DNA of 64,000 nucleotides, from positions 1,488,001 through 1,552,000 of the forward strand of contig NZ_CP029033.1 of NCBI RefSeq assembly GCF_003073475.1, written 5' to 3'. A program made the position numbers and the translations under genes. The notes below the pieces were generated by a model. That model worked only from the letters and a program-made list of their open reading frames with translations, had not been told where the DNA came from and did not search any database. The number at the start of each line of letters is the position of its first letter. Position 1 is the stretch's first letter. This stretch comes from Actinobaculum sp. 313 (GTDB lineage Bacteria > Actinomycetota > Actinomycetes > Actinomycetales > Actinomycetaceae). Positions 13,214 to 24,753 of the stretch are shown here, in pieces.

Positions 13214-13331
13214 TTCTCCGCCTTTCCTACGGTTGGGCCCGACCATCGGGCACATGCCTAAGTCTGCCCTGTCAGCACTAAGATCGCTAATCTCGCCCTG
13301 CGCTTGGTCTACCCGCCCACGTCCTTTGCCA

Positions 13332-13799
13332 TCATCGACGTACGAGCCGTTGCAATTCGAGTACCACCTGCATAGGAATTTCCGTGCCGGACATGCGCGG
13401 AGTCCACCGCACACCGGGGGCAACAAGCCGCAACATGCTCAATGGCACCGGGGCGTCTAACTCCATGAGATCCGTGAACTCTATATCGACGTAGCCCGTC
13501 TCACGAGAGCGCGCCAGCGGATTCCAATGCGGTCCCAGACGGATCTCACTGCAAATCTCCACAAGCGCCACCGCACCGCGTGGAGCCTGCCCGACCTTGA
13601 CGACGACGCCGCGGTCTCCCGCGGCCATGCCGCGGCGACGCGCCCCGGTGTTCCATCTAGAACGAATCCGCGCACCAGCATCCAATTGCGGAATCCAGCG
13701 CCGCCAGTCAGGGTAAGGGTCATAGGCCAGCTTCGGATTCACAAGGAAAAGGAACGCCCGTTGCTCCCTCTCAGGCTCAGGTTCTCTCTCAGTCACCAC
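13332..13799 (-). CDS. stand-alone EVE-like (PUA superfamily) domain protein
   Basis: The 155-residue product resembles the EVE-type domain found at the N-terminus of some HNH and McrB-type nucleases. Features are FLFLVNPKLAYDPYPDW near the start, RWNTGARRRGMAAGDRGVVV in the middle, then HWNP and GYVDIEFTDLMEL. EVE domains bind modified bases such as 5-methylcytosine in other proteins. No nuclease part is present here. Start is GTG 13799, or GTG 13796; the ribosome binding site is weak. It lies between mpg (base excision repair) and tyrS in one orientation, so a link to modified or damaged bases is possible. The family call is by eye and moderately sure. Confidence 0.6.
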   Translation of the reverse strand: MVTEREPEPEREQRAFLFLVNPKLAYDPYPDWRRWIPQLDAGARIRSRWNTGARRRGMAAGDRGVVVKVGQAPRGAVALVEICSEIRLGPHWNPLARSRETGYVDIEFTDLMELDAPVPLSMLRLVAPGVRWTPRMSGTEIPMQVVLELQRLVRR

Positions 13800-13814
13800 G
13801 GCACCGCTTCTTTC

Positions 13815-14030
13815 TCACCGCAACACTGCCGCCCTCGGTGCGGTGGTGACCCGCAATACCGGCCGCACCGACGCTGGCGCTGCATCAACGGGTACGGCTG
13901 CCGACTTCAACCGAGCCGATTCCATCGCCGATCCGGCACTATCAGCACGACCGACGCCGTCCGCGCAAAAGGCCCGCACGACGGACGCAAGGCCCCCACC
14001 GAGGCGCCCGCTAATCACTTGCGCTCTCAT
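13815..14030 (-). CDS. possible small protein (71 aa), uncertain
   Basis: The ORF starts 5 bases after the mpg stop and ends 15 bases before the EVE-like gene, so it fits exactly in the operon gap. The product is Ala/Arg/Val-rich with no motif or membrane segment that I recognise. The ribosome binding site is poor (AGAGG only 2 bases from the ATG). In DNA of this GC content such ORFs also arise by chance. Confidence 0.3.
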   Translation of the reverse strand: MRAQVISGRLGGGLASVVRAFCADGVGRADSAGSAMESARLKSAAVPVDAAPASVRPVLRVTTAPRAAVLR

Positions 14031-14035
14031 AGCCT

Positions 14036-14682
14036 CTATGACCGCTTGGCCGAGCGACGCCGCGGAGGTGCTGCCCGACGATATGCCGACACCGTCGGGT
14101 CGCCATCAATCCAGTAGCGCCACGGGAAGGCTTGTCCGTCACCGCCAATTCCGGAGACTCCCACACGCCCACCACTGCGTATCGTGCCGGGAGCCGGTCC
14201 CTCCCTGCTCGTCACCGCGACGACGACGTCGTCCGGGGCGGCGGCGTCGTCAAAAAGCACGCCGTCGAGAGTTATCGGACTGCCATCGGCTGAGTGATCG
14301 ATGCCGAGGCACCGCACCAAATTGGCAGGTCCACGCGCCAGTTCGCGATCTCTTATCACTCCCGGTCGCCGCTGACGCGCAATCTCCAGTCCCTCCACCA
14401 CCTCACCGGCACGCAGAAGCACTCCCCCGGCCGTTCCTTCCGGCCACGCAACCAGATTTAGGCAATAGTGCATTCCGTAGGTGAAATACACGTAGGCATG
14501 GCCTGGAGCAAGATACAGCGAGTTGTTCCGTTCCGTCCTTCCCCGGAAGGCGTGGGAGCCGGGATCAACCTTGCCACAGTACGCTTCGACCTCCGTCAAT
14601 CGAACACGCACTCCGGCAACGTCGATATAAGCGCCGAGCAGTTGCGGAGCCACCTCCACCGGACTCGCCGCCAGGTCAAGCA

Positions 14683-14683
<1 letters not shown>
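14036..14683 (-). CDS. mpg: 3-methyladenine DNA glycosylase (AAG/MPG family)
   Basis: Removes alkylated purines in base excision repair. The 215 residues include the family signatures LTEVEAYCGKVDPGSHAFRG, with the catalytic Glu in the EVEAY segment, and RNNSLYLAPGHAYVYFTYGM, then CLNLV. Length is normal. The ATG shares one base with the argH stop (TGATG), so mpg is translated from the argH transcript. The tail is Arg-rich. mpg next to tyrS is also seen in mycobacteria. Confidence 0.94.
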
Positions 14684-17156
<2,473 letters not shown>

Positions 17157-17378
17157 GCCAGCACTGTAGCGCATGCTCGCCAGAAGACCTCCGACGCTCA
17201 TGCCGGGCTGGACGCGGGCGCAAACGTACACGGCAACCCATGTTTGCTGGACGCGGCAATGTGCATTAGTCGGGGCATCCTGGGCTCGACGCGCCACGTA
17301 CACTTATCGCGCCACGTACACTTATCGCGGCCTTGTGCGTTCGATGCGAGCATTGCGCCGCATCGTGGGAGCACCGAC
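17157..17378. other. intergenic region with a tandem 18-bp repeat
   Basis: Between the convergent argF and flavin reductase genes. The 18-bp unit gcgccacgtacacttatc occurs twice in tandem at 17291-17308 and 17309-17326. No gene is recognisable. Confidence 0.6.
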
Positions 17379-17417
17379 TTGGCCATGCTATGCCTCCACA
17401 CGCCATAGCATGGCCAA
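17379..17417. terminator. 14-bp perfect hairpin between convergent genes
   Basis: ttggccatgctatg (17379-17392) and catagcatggccaa (17404-17417) are exact inverted repeats with an 11-nt loop. Position between argF (+) and the flavin reductase (-) suggests a bidirectional terminator. T-runs are short on both sides. Confidence 0.55.
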
Positions 17418-17425
17418 AGATCGCA

Positions 17426-17442
17426 GGGGCGTTATTCGCCCC
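17426..17442 (-). terminator. short GC hairpin after the flavin reductase
   Basis: ggggcg-ttatt-cgcccc, a 6-bp stem, lies 5 bases beyond the stop codon of the minus-strand flavin reductase. With the larger hairpin at 17379-17417 it may form a double terminator. Confidence 0.4.
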
Positions 17443-17447
17443 GGGTC

Positions 17448-18206
17448 TCACAGCGCCAGATCGTAGCCCTGTTTGCGTACTACGCGCAGCAGTTGCGCAC
17501 GGTTCGGCTTTACCACCGCCATGCGTGTGACCGTTTGCTTGGTGAACGAGTCCACCGCACGGCCCGGTTCGCGCAGGTCATAGTACGTCTGCAGGACGTC
17601 GTCGTAATCCACCAGCGCCTCGCCCCACGACTCCGGCTCGGCGTAATGGTTCTCCATCACGCGCAGTTTCATCTCCATCCGCGGCTTCAGCTGCGGTTCC
17701 TGGGCCGGTGTGCCAATGCACAATCCGACCACCGGGAAGGTCAGCGGTGGGAGAGCTAGTAAATCAATCACACGCTCGGCGTCGTTGAGAATGTTGCCGA
17801 AGTAATTGGTTCCCAGCCCCAGCGATTCCGCGGCGACAACTACGTTTTGTGCCATGAGGCAGGCGTCGGTGAAACCTTCCGTAAAAGCATCCATGGATGC
17901 CGGGCCGGGTCCGGGCGCGTCCTGTTCTTCCAGAATGCTCTGTGATCGATGCGTATCTACGATGAAAATCCACAGTTCGGGAGCTTCGGCCATATACGCC
18001 TGTGTCGCGACCTCTGCAAGATCCTCCCGTAGCGCCTGATCCGTTACACGGATGATTGAGGCATGCTGCATATTGCGCGACGTAGCAGTGCGCCGCGCCA
18101 CCTCTAGCAACTGCTCAAGCTGCTCGGGCGGAATCGGCTGCGTGCCGAACTTACGAATTGTTCGATGGTTCAACTGGCTGGCAATCGTGCTATTCAACGG
18201 GTCCAT
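17448..18206 (-). CDS. NfsA/Frp-type FMN oxidoreductase (nitroreductase family)
   Basis: A probable NAD(P)H-dependent flavin or nitro-compound reductase that binds FMN. With the start at ATG 18206 (MDPLNSTIASQLNHRTIRKF) the length is 252 residues, normal for the NfsA group. The HRTIRKF segment near the start and TATSRNMQ form the typical FMN phosphate site, and ESLGLGTNYFGNI and PVVGLCIGTP are family signatures. A longer frame upstream lacks family content. CATACT 6 bases before the ATG may give a leaderless mRNA. It lies between argF and argG but has no clear role in arginine synthesis. The substrate is unknown. Confidence 0.88.
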   Translation of the reverse strand: MDPLNSTIASQLNHRTIRKFGTQPIPPEQLEQLLEVARRTATSRNMQHASIIRVTDQALREDLAEVATQAYMAEAPELWIFIVDTHRSQSILEEQDAPGPGPASMDAFTEGFTDACLMAQNVVVAAESLGLGTNYFGNILNDAERVIDLLALPPLTFPVVGLCIGTPAQEPQLKPRMEMKLRVMENHYAEPESWGEALVDYDDVLQTYYDLREPGRAVDSFTKQTVTRMAVVKPNRAQLLRVVRKQGYDLAL

Positions 18207-18355
18207 GCCCCAAGTATGACATCCCCGCAGCTGTCGCGACCATGCCTGGCACATTCCAGAGTCGGCGGTGGTGACGACCAAGTAAACGCAATCCGGCACC
18301 CACCGCGAGCTAGGGCCTCGGCGGGCACCGGATCTACGTTATTCAAACAGGAGAA

Positions 18356-19597
18356 TCAGTGGAGATTCGGCTTCCCCATGGCCTCACCGCGCCCGAACCG
18401 GACATCGCGGGCGGCCGCCAGTTTCGAGGTCAGACCGAAGATCTCGATGAATCCCTTGGCGTTGGCCTGGTTATACGTGTCCCCGGCATCATACGTGGCG
18501 AGGTTGAAGTCGTACAGCGATGTGTCCGAGCGGCGGCCGGTCACAACGGCGCTTCCACCGTGCAGTGTCATCCGGATATCACCGGACACGTACTCTTGCG
18601 TGTCGCGAATGAAGGCGTCCAGAGATCGCTTCAACGGCGAGAACCACTGCCCCTCGTACACCAGATTCGTCCATTGGTCGGAAACGGTACGCTTGAAGCG
18701 CGCTTGGTCACGATCCATCGTGACATTCTCCAACTCCCGATGAGCCGTGATCAGCGCCATGGCGCCGGGAGCCTCATAGATCTCACGCGACTTGATACCC
18801 ACAAGCCGGTCTTCGACGATGTCGATGCGGCCAATGCCCTGCGCACCAGCGCGTCGGTTCATCTCCTGAATGGCCTCCAGTGGTGTCACGGCCCGGCCGT
18901 CAATAGCAACCGGGATGCCTTTGTCGAATGTGATCGTCACCTCGTCGGGTAGCGGCGGATACGTCGGATCATCGGTGTAGTTGTAAACGTCCTTCGTCGG
19001 AGCATTCCATAGGTCCTCGAGGAAGCCCGTCTCAATCGCCCGCCCCCATACGTTTTGGTCGATGGAGAACGGGTTGTGGTGAGTGGTCTCAATGGGCAGC
19101 TTATGTTCATTAGCGTAGTTGATGGCGAATTCACGCGTCATGGCAAGATCACGGACCGGTGAAATGCAGGTCAGATCGGGTGCAAGCGAGGTGATTCCGT
19201 TTTCAAACCGTACCTGGTCATTGCCCTTACCGGTGCACCCGTGAGCCACCACCGTTGCTCCGAACTGCCGCGCTGCGGTCACAAGATGCTTGACGATAAC
19301 CGGCCGGGAAACAGCGGAAATCAGCGGGTAGGCATCCATGTATAGACCGTTGGCCTGGAGTTCCGGCATACAGTACTCCGTCGCAAACTCATCGCGCGCA
19401 TCGGCAACATACGCCTCAATCGCTCCACAATCGAGCGCCCGTTGCCGCACCGTCTCGAGGTCTTCGCCTCCTTGCCCGACGTCGACAGACACCGTGACGA
19501 CTTCCATCCCCGTCTGCTCACCGATCCAGCCGATGGCTACCGATGTGTCCAGGCCGCCCGAATAAGCAAGAACAACACGATCCTTATGTTCCGACAT
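18356..19597 (-). CDS. argG: argininosuccinate synthase
   Basis: Joins citrulline and aspartate with ATP. The start at ATG 19597 has AAGGAG 5 bases upstream and gives 413 residues with [20 protein letters not shown]; the PP-loop AYSGGLDTS is at residues 11-19. Further segments are [16 protein letters not shown] and [10 protein letters not shown] longer frame in the same phase upstream has no family content. argG has its own 113-bp upstream region after argR, with a possible -10 CATAAT at 19645-19640 (minus strand) and a hairpin before the start, so it is probably expressed separately from argCJBDR. Confidence 0.96.
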   Translation of the reverse strand: MSEHKDRVVLAYSGGLDTSVAIGWIGEQTGMEVVTVSVDVGQGGEDLETVRQRALDCGAIEAYVADARDEFATEYCMPELQANGLYMDAYPLISAVSRPVIVKHLVTAARQFGATVVAHGCTGKGNDQVRFENGITSLAPDLTCISPVRDLAMTREFAINYANEHKLPIETTHHNPFSIDQNVWGRAIETGFLEDLWNAPTKDVYNYTDDPTYPPLPDEVTITFDKGIPVAIDGRAVTPLEAIQEMNRRAGAQGIGRIDIVEDRLVGIKSREIYEAPGAMALITAHRELENVTMDRDQARFKRTVSDQWTNLVYEGQWFSPLKRSLDAFIRDTQEYVSGDIRMTLHGGSAVVTGRRSDTSLYDFNLATYDAGDTYNQANAKGFIEIFGLTSKLAAARDVRFGRGEAMGKPNLH

Positions 19598-19613
19598 CTC
19601 ATCTCCTTGTATC

Positions 19614-19631
19614 TTCCGGCCTGCGCCGGAA
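19614..19631 (-). repeat. hairpin in the argR-argG intergenic region
   Basis: ttccggc-ctgc-gccggaa forms a perfect 7-bp stem with a 4-nt loop, 16 bases before the argG start codon and about 80 bases after argR. It could end the argCJBDR transcript or affect argG translation. Confidence 0.45.
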
Positions 19632-19710
19632 CGTTTCTCATTATGCTTGACTTCACCGCCCTCCGCGGGACGGCTCATTTATCGAATATCGGCCGTGTGC
19701 GCGCTGAGTG

Positions 19711-20202
19711 CTAGGCCAATGCCAAAAGTTCGCGTAGTAGCCTCTCCGCCTGCCTCTCATCATTGGCGATTACAAGGACGGTGTCGTCGCCGGCGATGCA
19801 GCCCAGCACGCCGTCCAGCATGGCCCGGTCGATTCCCGACGCCAGCAGTTGTGCCGCTCCGGGCGGTGTACGCAGCACGACTTGATTGACGGCGCGTTGC
19901 GCGCTGATCAAAACCTCTGAGCACCATCTATCGAGCTGGGCACGTGCCCCCTGCGCGGCAGCAACCGTCTCCCCCGGATCCGGGATCTGATACACCTGCT
20001 GACCGGAGCTGTTTCTTACTTTCACCGCCCGCAACTCCTCTAAATCGCGCGAGAGAGTCGCCTGAGTCACGGAGATTCCTTCGTCCGCCAAACGCGCGCG
20101 CAAGGCTCTCTGGGATCCAATGGCATCCTTGGCCAATAGCTGCACAATCAGGGCCTGCCGTGCAGCGCGGGTCGTAGGAATCGCGACCTGCGACGCACTC
20201 AT
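19711..20202 (-). CDS. argR: arginine repressor
   Basis: A hexameric DNA-binding regulator of arginine genes that uses arginine as co-repressor. The 163 residues split into an N-terminal winged helix (about 10-80, with SVTQATLSRDLEELRAVKVR) and a C-terminal oligomer and arginine domain with CIAGDDTVLVIA. The length is normal. Its start overlaps the argD stop by 4 bp (20199-20202). In mycobacteria argF lies between argD and argR; here that gene is missing. It probably represses the argC promoter and perhaps the argH/argF pair. Confidence 0.95.
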   Translation of the reverse strand: MSASQVAIPTTRAARQALIVQLLAKDAIGSQRALRARLADEGISVTQATLSRDLEELRAVKVRNSSGQQVYQIPDPGETVAAAQGARAQLDRWCSEVLISAQRAVNQVVLRTPPGAAQLLASGIDRAMLDGVLGCIAGDDTVLVIANDERQAERLLRELLALA

Positions 20203-21380
20203 AATCCGGCCTGCAGTTCTGGTGCCAGTTCACTCATGGCGGCGACGAAGGGCGCCAGGTCTTCTTGGGTGACCACCAGTGGAGGTGCCAGCCGGATAGT
20301 CTGCGGATTCGGCGCGTTTACGATAATTCCCCGCTCCAGCAATGAGTCGCGTGCGCGAGCCGAGTCATTGACTTCGACCCCGAGGAGCAAACCGGCGCCG
20401 CGCACCCGGTATCCACATTCTTGCAACTGTGCAGCCAGCCAGGTACCGACCTCCCGCACATGTGGAAGCAGCTTCTCGACTTCTTCCAGCACGACAAGGG
20501 AGGCCGCGCTTGCCACCGGATTTCCGCCGAATGTGGAACCGTGACTGCCCGGGCCGAGTAAACCGGCAGCATTTCCCACCGCCACGCAGGCTCCAATCGG
20601 GAAACCACCGGCCAAGGCCTTTGCCAAGGTGACGACGTCGGCGCGCACATGCTCTGCTGAGCAGAGCCACCGACCGGTTCGCCCCACACCTGTTTGCACC
20701 TCGTCCATCACAAGTAGTGCGCTATGAGCATCGCAGAGTTCCCGCGCACGTATTAGTGCCTGCTGACTCAGTGGGATGACCCCGGCCTCTCCCTGAATCG
20801 GCTCGATGAACAGTGCGGCGACGTCGTCATCAAAGGCTTCTTCCAACGCCTGCGCCGTCGGCTCGACAAATGTGACATTATCGGGCAGCGGGACAAAGGG
20901 ATCACGCATTGCGGGCTTTTCCGTGACCGACAACGCACCGAGTGTGCGCCCATGGAATGAGTGTGTTAGTGCCAGCACCCGGCCACCGGGCTTATGCAGC
21001 CGGGTCACCTTCAATGCGGCCTCATTGGCCTCGGTACCGGAGTTGGCGAAGAAAACCCGGAACGAGGCGCCGTCGTAACCCTCCGCCGCAAAAATGCCGC
21101 GCAGTCTTTCTGCCAGTTCCACCTGAGGCGGCGTCGTAAAGAAATTCGACACATGGCCGAGTGTGCGCATTTGCGTTGCCACCGCTTCGACCAGGCGCGG
21201 GTGCGCGTATCCGAGCGCGTTCACCGCAATGCCACCCAGCAGGTCGAGATAAGGCGTGCCTGCGTCATCCCACACCGTCACGCCTTCGCCTTTGACCAGC
21301 GCAAGCTGCGGCGGGCCGAAGGTATTCATCACAACCCGGCCGTACCGCTGGCTCAGCGTTGTTTCCGGTCTCGCTGTCAT
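20199..21380 (-). CDS. argD: acetylornithine aminotransferase
   Basis: A PLP enzyme that converts N-acetylglutamate semialdehyde to N-acetylornithine. The 393 residues include the class III signature [17 protein letters not shown] with the PLP-binding Asp, and the Schiff-base lysine in [30 protein letters not shown] marks the phosphate-binding region. It overlaps argB and argR by 4 bp on each side, so translation is coupled. The same enzyme may also serve lysine synthesis, which cannot be read from the sequence. Confidence 0.96.
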   Translation of the reverse strand: MTARPETTLSQRYGRVVMNTFGPPQLALVKGEGVTVWDDAGTPYLDLLGGIAVNALGYAHPRLVEAVATQMRTLGHVSNFFTTPPQVELAERLRGIFAAEGYDGASFRVFFANSGTEANEAALKVTRLHKPGGRVLALTHSFHGRTLGALSVTEKPAMRDPFVPLPDNVTFVEPTAQALEEAFDDDVAALFIEPIQGEAGVIPLSQQALIRARELCDAHSALLVMDEVQTGVGRTGRWLCSAEHVRADVVTLAKALAGGFPIGACVAVGNAAGLLGPGSHGSTFGGNPVASAASLVVLEEVEKLLPHVREVGTWLAAQLQECGYRVRGAGLLLGVEVNDSARARDSLLERGIIVNAPNPQTIRLAPPLVVTQEDLAPFVAAMSELAPELQAGL

Positions 21381-22501
21381 TCTGATTCTCCCTGGTGGGC
21401 CATATCTTTTTCTGAGCCCTCTCCAGGGTCTCGCTCCATTGTCCCGTCTGGTTCGGCCGCCCCGCCATGCCCGACCGCGACGTTCGATTCGCCTGCCACG
21501 CTGGTTTCCTTGTCAGAAATCCGCGCGACTGCCGGAGAATCTCCACCCTGCCTGCGGTGCGCATCAGCAGCCTTCTGCTTCTCCGCCGCCAGCCTGTGCA
21601 CGTCGCCATCCCAGGAGACGACCGTTCCGATGCCGGCATTGGTAAACACTTCCAACAACATGGAATGCGGCATGCGCCCATCGATGACATGTGCACGGGG
21701 CACGCCGCGATCAACCGCACGCAGCGCGGCCTCCATTTTCGGCGCCATGCCAGAGTCCAACGACGGTAACAGCTCACGCAGTCGACCGGCAGAGATCTTG
21801 TCGATGAGAGATGACTTATCAGGCCAGTTCAGATATAGACCCTCGACATCCGTCAACATGATCAACTTCCGGGCTCCCAATGCCACCGCAATCGCGCTGG
21901 CTGCGGTATCAGCATTCACGTTCAAGACGTCCTGCGGTCGCTCCACATCCACCGCCACCGTGGAGACAACCGGAATCCGGCCTGCATCCAGCAACTGACT
22001 GATGGCCTGCGGATTGACTTCGACGATGTCGCCCACATGCCCCACATCAACCAATCGTCCGTCGATCATCGCCCTTCGCCGTTGCGCGGTCAGAAGCCCG
22101 GCGTCCTCTCCGGACAGCCCAACCGCATACGGTGCATCAACATTCATCAAGGACACAATCTCGCGCTGCACCTTACCGGTTAGCACCATACGCACGACAT
22201 CCATGGTGTCGCTGGTAGTCACACGCAGTCCGCCGCGGAACTCGGATTCGATGCCAACACGCTCCAACATCCGATTGATCTGCGGACCGCCGCCGTGTAC
22301 CACCACCGGGCGGATACCGACGTGGTGCAGGAAGGTGACATCTTGCGCAAATGCCGCCTTGAGTTCTTCGGAGAGCATGGCATTTCCGCCGTATTTTATG
22401 ACGAAGGTCTGACCTTCGAACTCCCGAATCCAAGGCAAGGCCTCGACCAGCACCTCGGTCTTCTCGCGCGCACGTTGCAGGCGATTCAGAATCTCACTCA
22501 T
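21377..22501 (-). CDS. argB: acetylglutamate kinase with a long C-terminal tail
   Basis: Phosphorylates N-acetylglutamate, the controlled step in many bacteria. The kinase core fills residues 1 to about 305 with [10 protein letters not shown] at 33-42, [11 protein letters not shown] at 66-76 and [14 protein letters not shown]. The usual length is about 290-300; here about 70 extra residues follow, rich in Glu, Gly, Ser and Asp and probably disordered. The tail ends in the 4-bp overlap with argD. The N-terminal helix seen in arginine-inhibited hexameric enzymes seems present (residues 1-25), so feedback control is possible. Confidence 0.95.
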   Translation of the reverse strand: MSEILNRLQRAREKTEVLVEALPWIREFEGQTFVIKYGGNAMLSEELKAAFAQDVTFLHHVGIRPVVVHGGGPQINRMLERVGIESEFRGGLRVTTSDTMDVVRMVLTGKVQREIVSLMNVDAPYAVGLSGEDAGLLTAQRRRAMIDGRLVDVGHVGDIVEVNPQAISQLLDAGRIPVVSTVAVDVERPQDVLNVNADTAASAIAVALGARKLIMLTDVEGLYLNWPDKSSLIDKISAGRLRELLPSLDSGMAPKMEAALRAVDRGVPRAHVIDGRMPHSMLLEVFTNAGIGTVVSWDGDVHRLAAEKQKAADAHRRQGGDSPAVARISDKETSVAGESNVAVGHGGAAEPDGTMERDPGEGSEKDMAHQGESE

Positions 22502-23655
22502 GATGAATACGCCGAATTCTCCGTCACATAGTCATAGGTCAAATCGTTGGTCAACACGCGGACGGATTCCGCGCCTGCCTTCAAATCAATACCGATGGTC
22601 ACCAAGCGATCATCCATATTGACGTTCTCACGTGGATCACCAATCCCGCCATTGCGGCATACCGTCACACCATTGATGATGACATCAACCGCATCCGGGT
22701 CAAACGGCGCACTGGCCTGGGGCACGGTACCCATTGATGCCAGAACCCTTCCCCAATTCGGATCATTGCCGAAAATGGCGGCCTTGAGTAGATTGGAGCG
22801 CGCGACGGCCCGGGCTACAGCCAAACCAGCGTCTTGCGACGACGCGCCGGTAACTTCGATCGCGATATCGTGCGAGGCTCCTTCCGCGTCCCCGATAAGC
22901 TGTGCCGCAAGATCTTGCGCCACTCTTGTTAATGCCGCGGTGAACTCCTCCGGCTCGGGGCGGTATCCCGAGGCGCCGTTGGCCAGCAGGATAACCGTGT
23001 CATTGGTAGACATGCAGCCGTCAGAATCGATGCGGTTGAATGACATCTCGACCGCCGCATCCAGGGCAAGTTGCGCGGTCTCACGACTCACCGAAGCATC
23101 GGTAGTAATCACCACAAGCATCGTCGCCAACTGCGGCGCGAGCATACCTGCGCCCTTTGCCATACCACCGATCGTGAAATCTCCGGTGAGTGCGGCCGTT
23201 TTCGGAACGGTGTCTGTTGTCAAAATCGCACGGGCAGCCGCCTTTCCACCCTCATCCGTTAGCGCCTCGAGGGCCATCCCGACGCCGCGCCGGATAGCGC
23301 GCATATCCAACCGCTGCCCAATCAACCCGGTTGAACAGACGGCTACATCCGCCGCCGCCACATCAAGACTGCGGGCGACGAGGTGCGCGGTAGCCACAGC
23401 ATCGGCGTAACCGGCCTCGCCCGTGCAGGCGTTGGCGCCGCCCGAGTTCAGTACCACGGCGCGTAGACTGCCGTCACTCACAGCTGAACGGGTCCACGCC
23501 ACCGGTGCCGCATAGACACGATTTGAGGTGGTCACCGCCGCCGCACTGTATTCAGGGCCATCATTAACGACGACGGCGATGTCCTCGCGCCCATCTTCCT
23601 TCAATCCTCCGGCAACTCCGGCCGCACGAAATCCCTTGGCAGCGGTAACTGTCAC
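22498..23655 (-). CDS. argJ: bifunctional ornithine acetyltransferase / N-acetylglutamate synthase
   Basis: Moves the acetyl group from acetylornithine to glutamate, giving the cyclic pathway. The start at GTG 23655 has GGAG 7 bases upstream and overlaps the argC stop (GTGA), giving 385 residues. The proenzyme cuts itself before a conserved Thr, here in [34 protein letters not shown] and [14 protein letters not shown] are further signatures. Whether it can also use acetyl-CoA (bifunctional) cannot be decided from the sequence. The frame continues upstream, but that part has no family content. Confidence 0.95.
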   Translation of the reverse strand: MTVTAAKGFRAAGVAGGLKEDGREDIAVVVNDGPEYSAAAVTTSNRVYAAPVAWTRSAVSDGSLRAVVLNSGGANACTGEAGYADAVATAHLVARSLDVAAADVAVCSTGLIGQRLDMRAIRRGVGMALEALTDEGGKAAARAILTTDTVPKTAALTGDFTIGGMAKGAGMLAPQLATMLVVITTDASVSRETAQLALDAAVEMSFNRIDSDGCMSTNDTVILLANGASGYRPEPEEFTAALTRVAQDLAAQLIGDAEGASHDIAIEVTGASSQDAGLAVARAVARSNLLKAAIFGNDPNWGRVLASMGTVPQASAPFDPDAVDVIINGVTVCRNGGIGDPRENVNMDDRLVTIGIDLKAGAESVRVLTNDLTYDYVTENSAYSS

Positions 23656-24698
23656 GGTGCTACTCCATTCACGGTCAGGCCTCGGCCTTCGGGCAGGCCC
23701 AGCGCCACATTGAGGGACTGAATTGCGGCTCCCGCCGTCCCTTTCACTAAATTGTCGATGGCACATATCGCGGTCAATCGTCTCCCATCACGATCCAGAA
23801 CCGCCTTGACCAGCGCTGTATTTGAGCCCTGTACCATGGCCGTGGTGGGCCAGGCCTGACTGATCCGGACAAAGGTTTCGGAGCGATACGCTGACGTATA
23901 CGCGTCCACGACGTCGTCGGCAGTCGCTCCCGGCCGCACCGGAATTGACACCGTGGCAAGAATCCCGCGAGACATCGGGACAAGAACCGGAGTGAATGCC
24001 AGTGTCGTAGTTGTTCCACCTGCCGCACGCAAGTTCTGGGCGATCTCCGGAATGTGCCGGTGACTGCCACCGACAGCGTAAGGCGCACCGGATCCCAGCG
24101 CCTCGGCTGCCAGCAAGTGAGGCTTCAATCCTTTTCCGGCACCCGAATAGCCGACGGAAAGGATGGCCACAATATCCGCACCATCTGCCAGCCCCGCCTT
24201 GACCGCGGGCTGAGCGGCCAACGTTACAGCCGACGCGTTGCATCCCGGCGAGGCGATGTAACGTGATCGGCGGAGAATCTCCCGCTGCGATGGGCCCTGC
24301 GCCCTTGCCAATTCCGGCATGCCGTAGGCCCATGGTGCGGCTGCCTCGCTGCCGTAGAAGGATTCCCAGTCTGCCGCAGACTCGAGCCGATGGTCCGCAC
24401 CAAGGTCAACGATGTAGCACTGCGGATTAAGGGATTGGATCTGCGCGGTGATACGCCCAGAGGTTCCATGGGGTAGGCCGAGGATCGCAATATCGGCGTC
24501 GGCGAGAACCTCTGCCTCGGTCGGCTGAACCTCCTGCTCGGCCAGCGAGCGCAAATGCGGTTGATACTGCTCCAATGCGCCGGTGGATGTTCCCGCGCAT
24601 AGAGCACCGACCTCCAGATCCGGATGTGCTTCGATCAGGCGGAGAACCTCGCCTCCTGCATACCCGGTTGCTCCGGCAACCGACACCTTCCACGTCAT
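23652..24698 (-). CDS. argC: N-acetyl-gamma-glutamyl-phosphate reductase
   Basis: NADPH-dependent reduction of acetylglutamyl phosphate. From ATG 24698 the product has 348 residues and begins MTWKVSVAGATGYAGGEVLR, with the nucleotide site VAGATGYAGGE. The catalytic Cys lies in YIASPGCNASAVTL. It is the first gene of the argCJBDR operon. TATAGT lies 7 bases before the ATG and no Shine-Dalgarno sequence is visible, which points to a leaderless mRNA. An upstream in-frame extension has no family content and would run through the promoter. Confidence 0.95.
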   Translation of the reverse strand: MTWKVSVAGATGYAGGEVLRLIEAHPDLEVGALCAGTSTGALEQYQPHLRSLAEQEVQPTEAEVLADADIAILGLPHGTSGRITAQIQSLNPQCYIVDLGADHRLESAADWESFYGSEAAAPWAYGMPELARAQGPSQREILRRSRYIASPGCNASAVTLAAQPAVKAGLADGADIVAILSVGYSGAGKGLKPHLLAAEALGSGAPYAVGGSHRHIPEIAQNLRAAGGTTTTLAFTPVLVPMSRGILATVSIPVRPGATADDVVDAYTSAYRSETFVRISQAWPTTAMVQGSNTALVKAVLDRDGRRLTAICAIDNLVKGTAGAAIQSLNVALGLPEGRGLTVNGVAP

Positions 24699-24705
24699 GT
24701 GTATA

Positions 24706-24730
24706 ACTATACGTGCGGGCGTATTATTCA
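24706..24730 (-). promoter_or_regulatory. argC operon promoter with ARG-box-like half site
   Basis: TATAGT at 24711-24706 sits 7 bases before the argC ATG. TGAATAAT at 24730-24723, in the spacer region, matches one half of the ArgR consensus (TGAAT...ATTCA). The other half is weak (TATAGTTATACA), so ArgR control is likely but not proven by sequence. Confidence 0.45.
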
Positions 24731-24753
24731 GCGGTCGCGTCCAGCATCCGGCG

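Noticed and set aside
11957-13426. Longer tyrS start upstream of GTG 13213
   Set aside because: The extra 71 residues have no family content and the GTG has a good ribosome binding site and gives the normal length.
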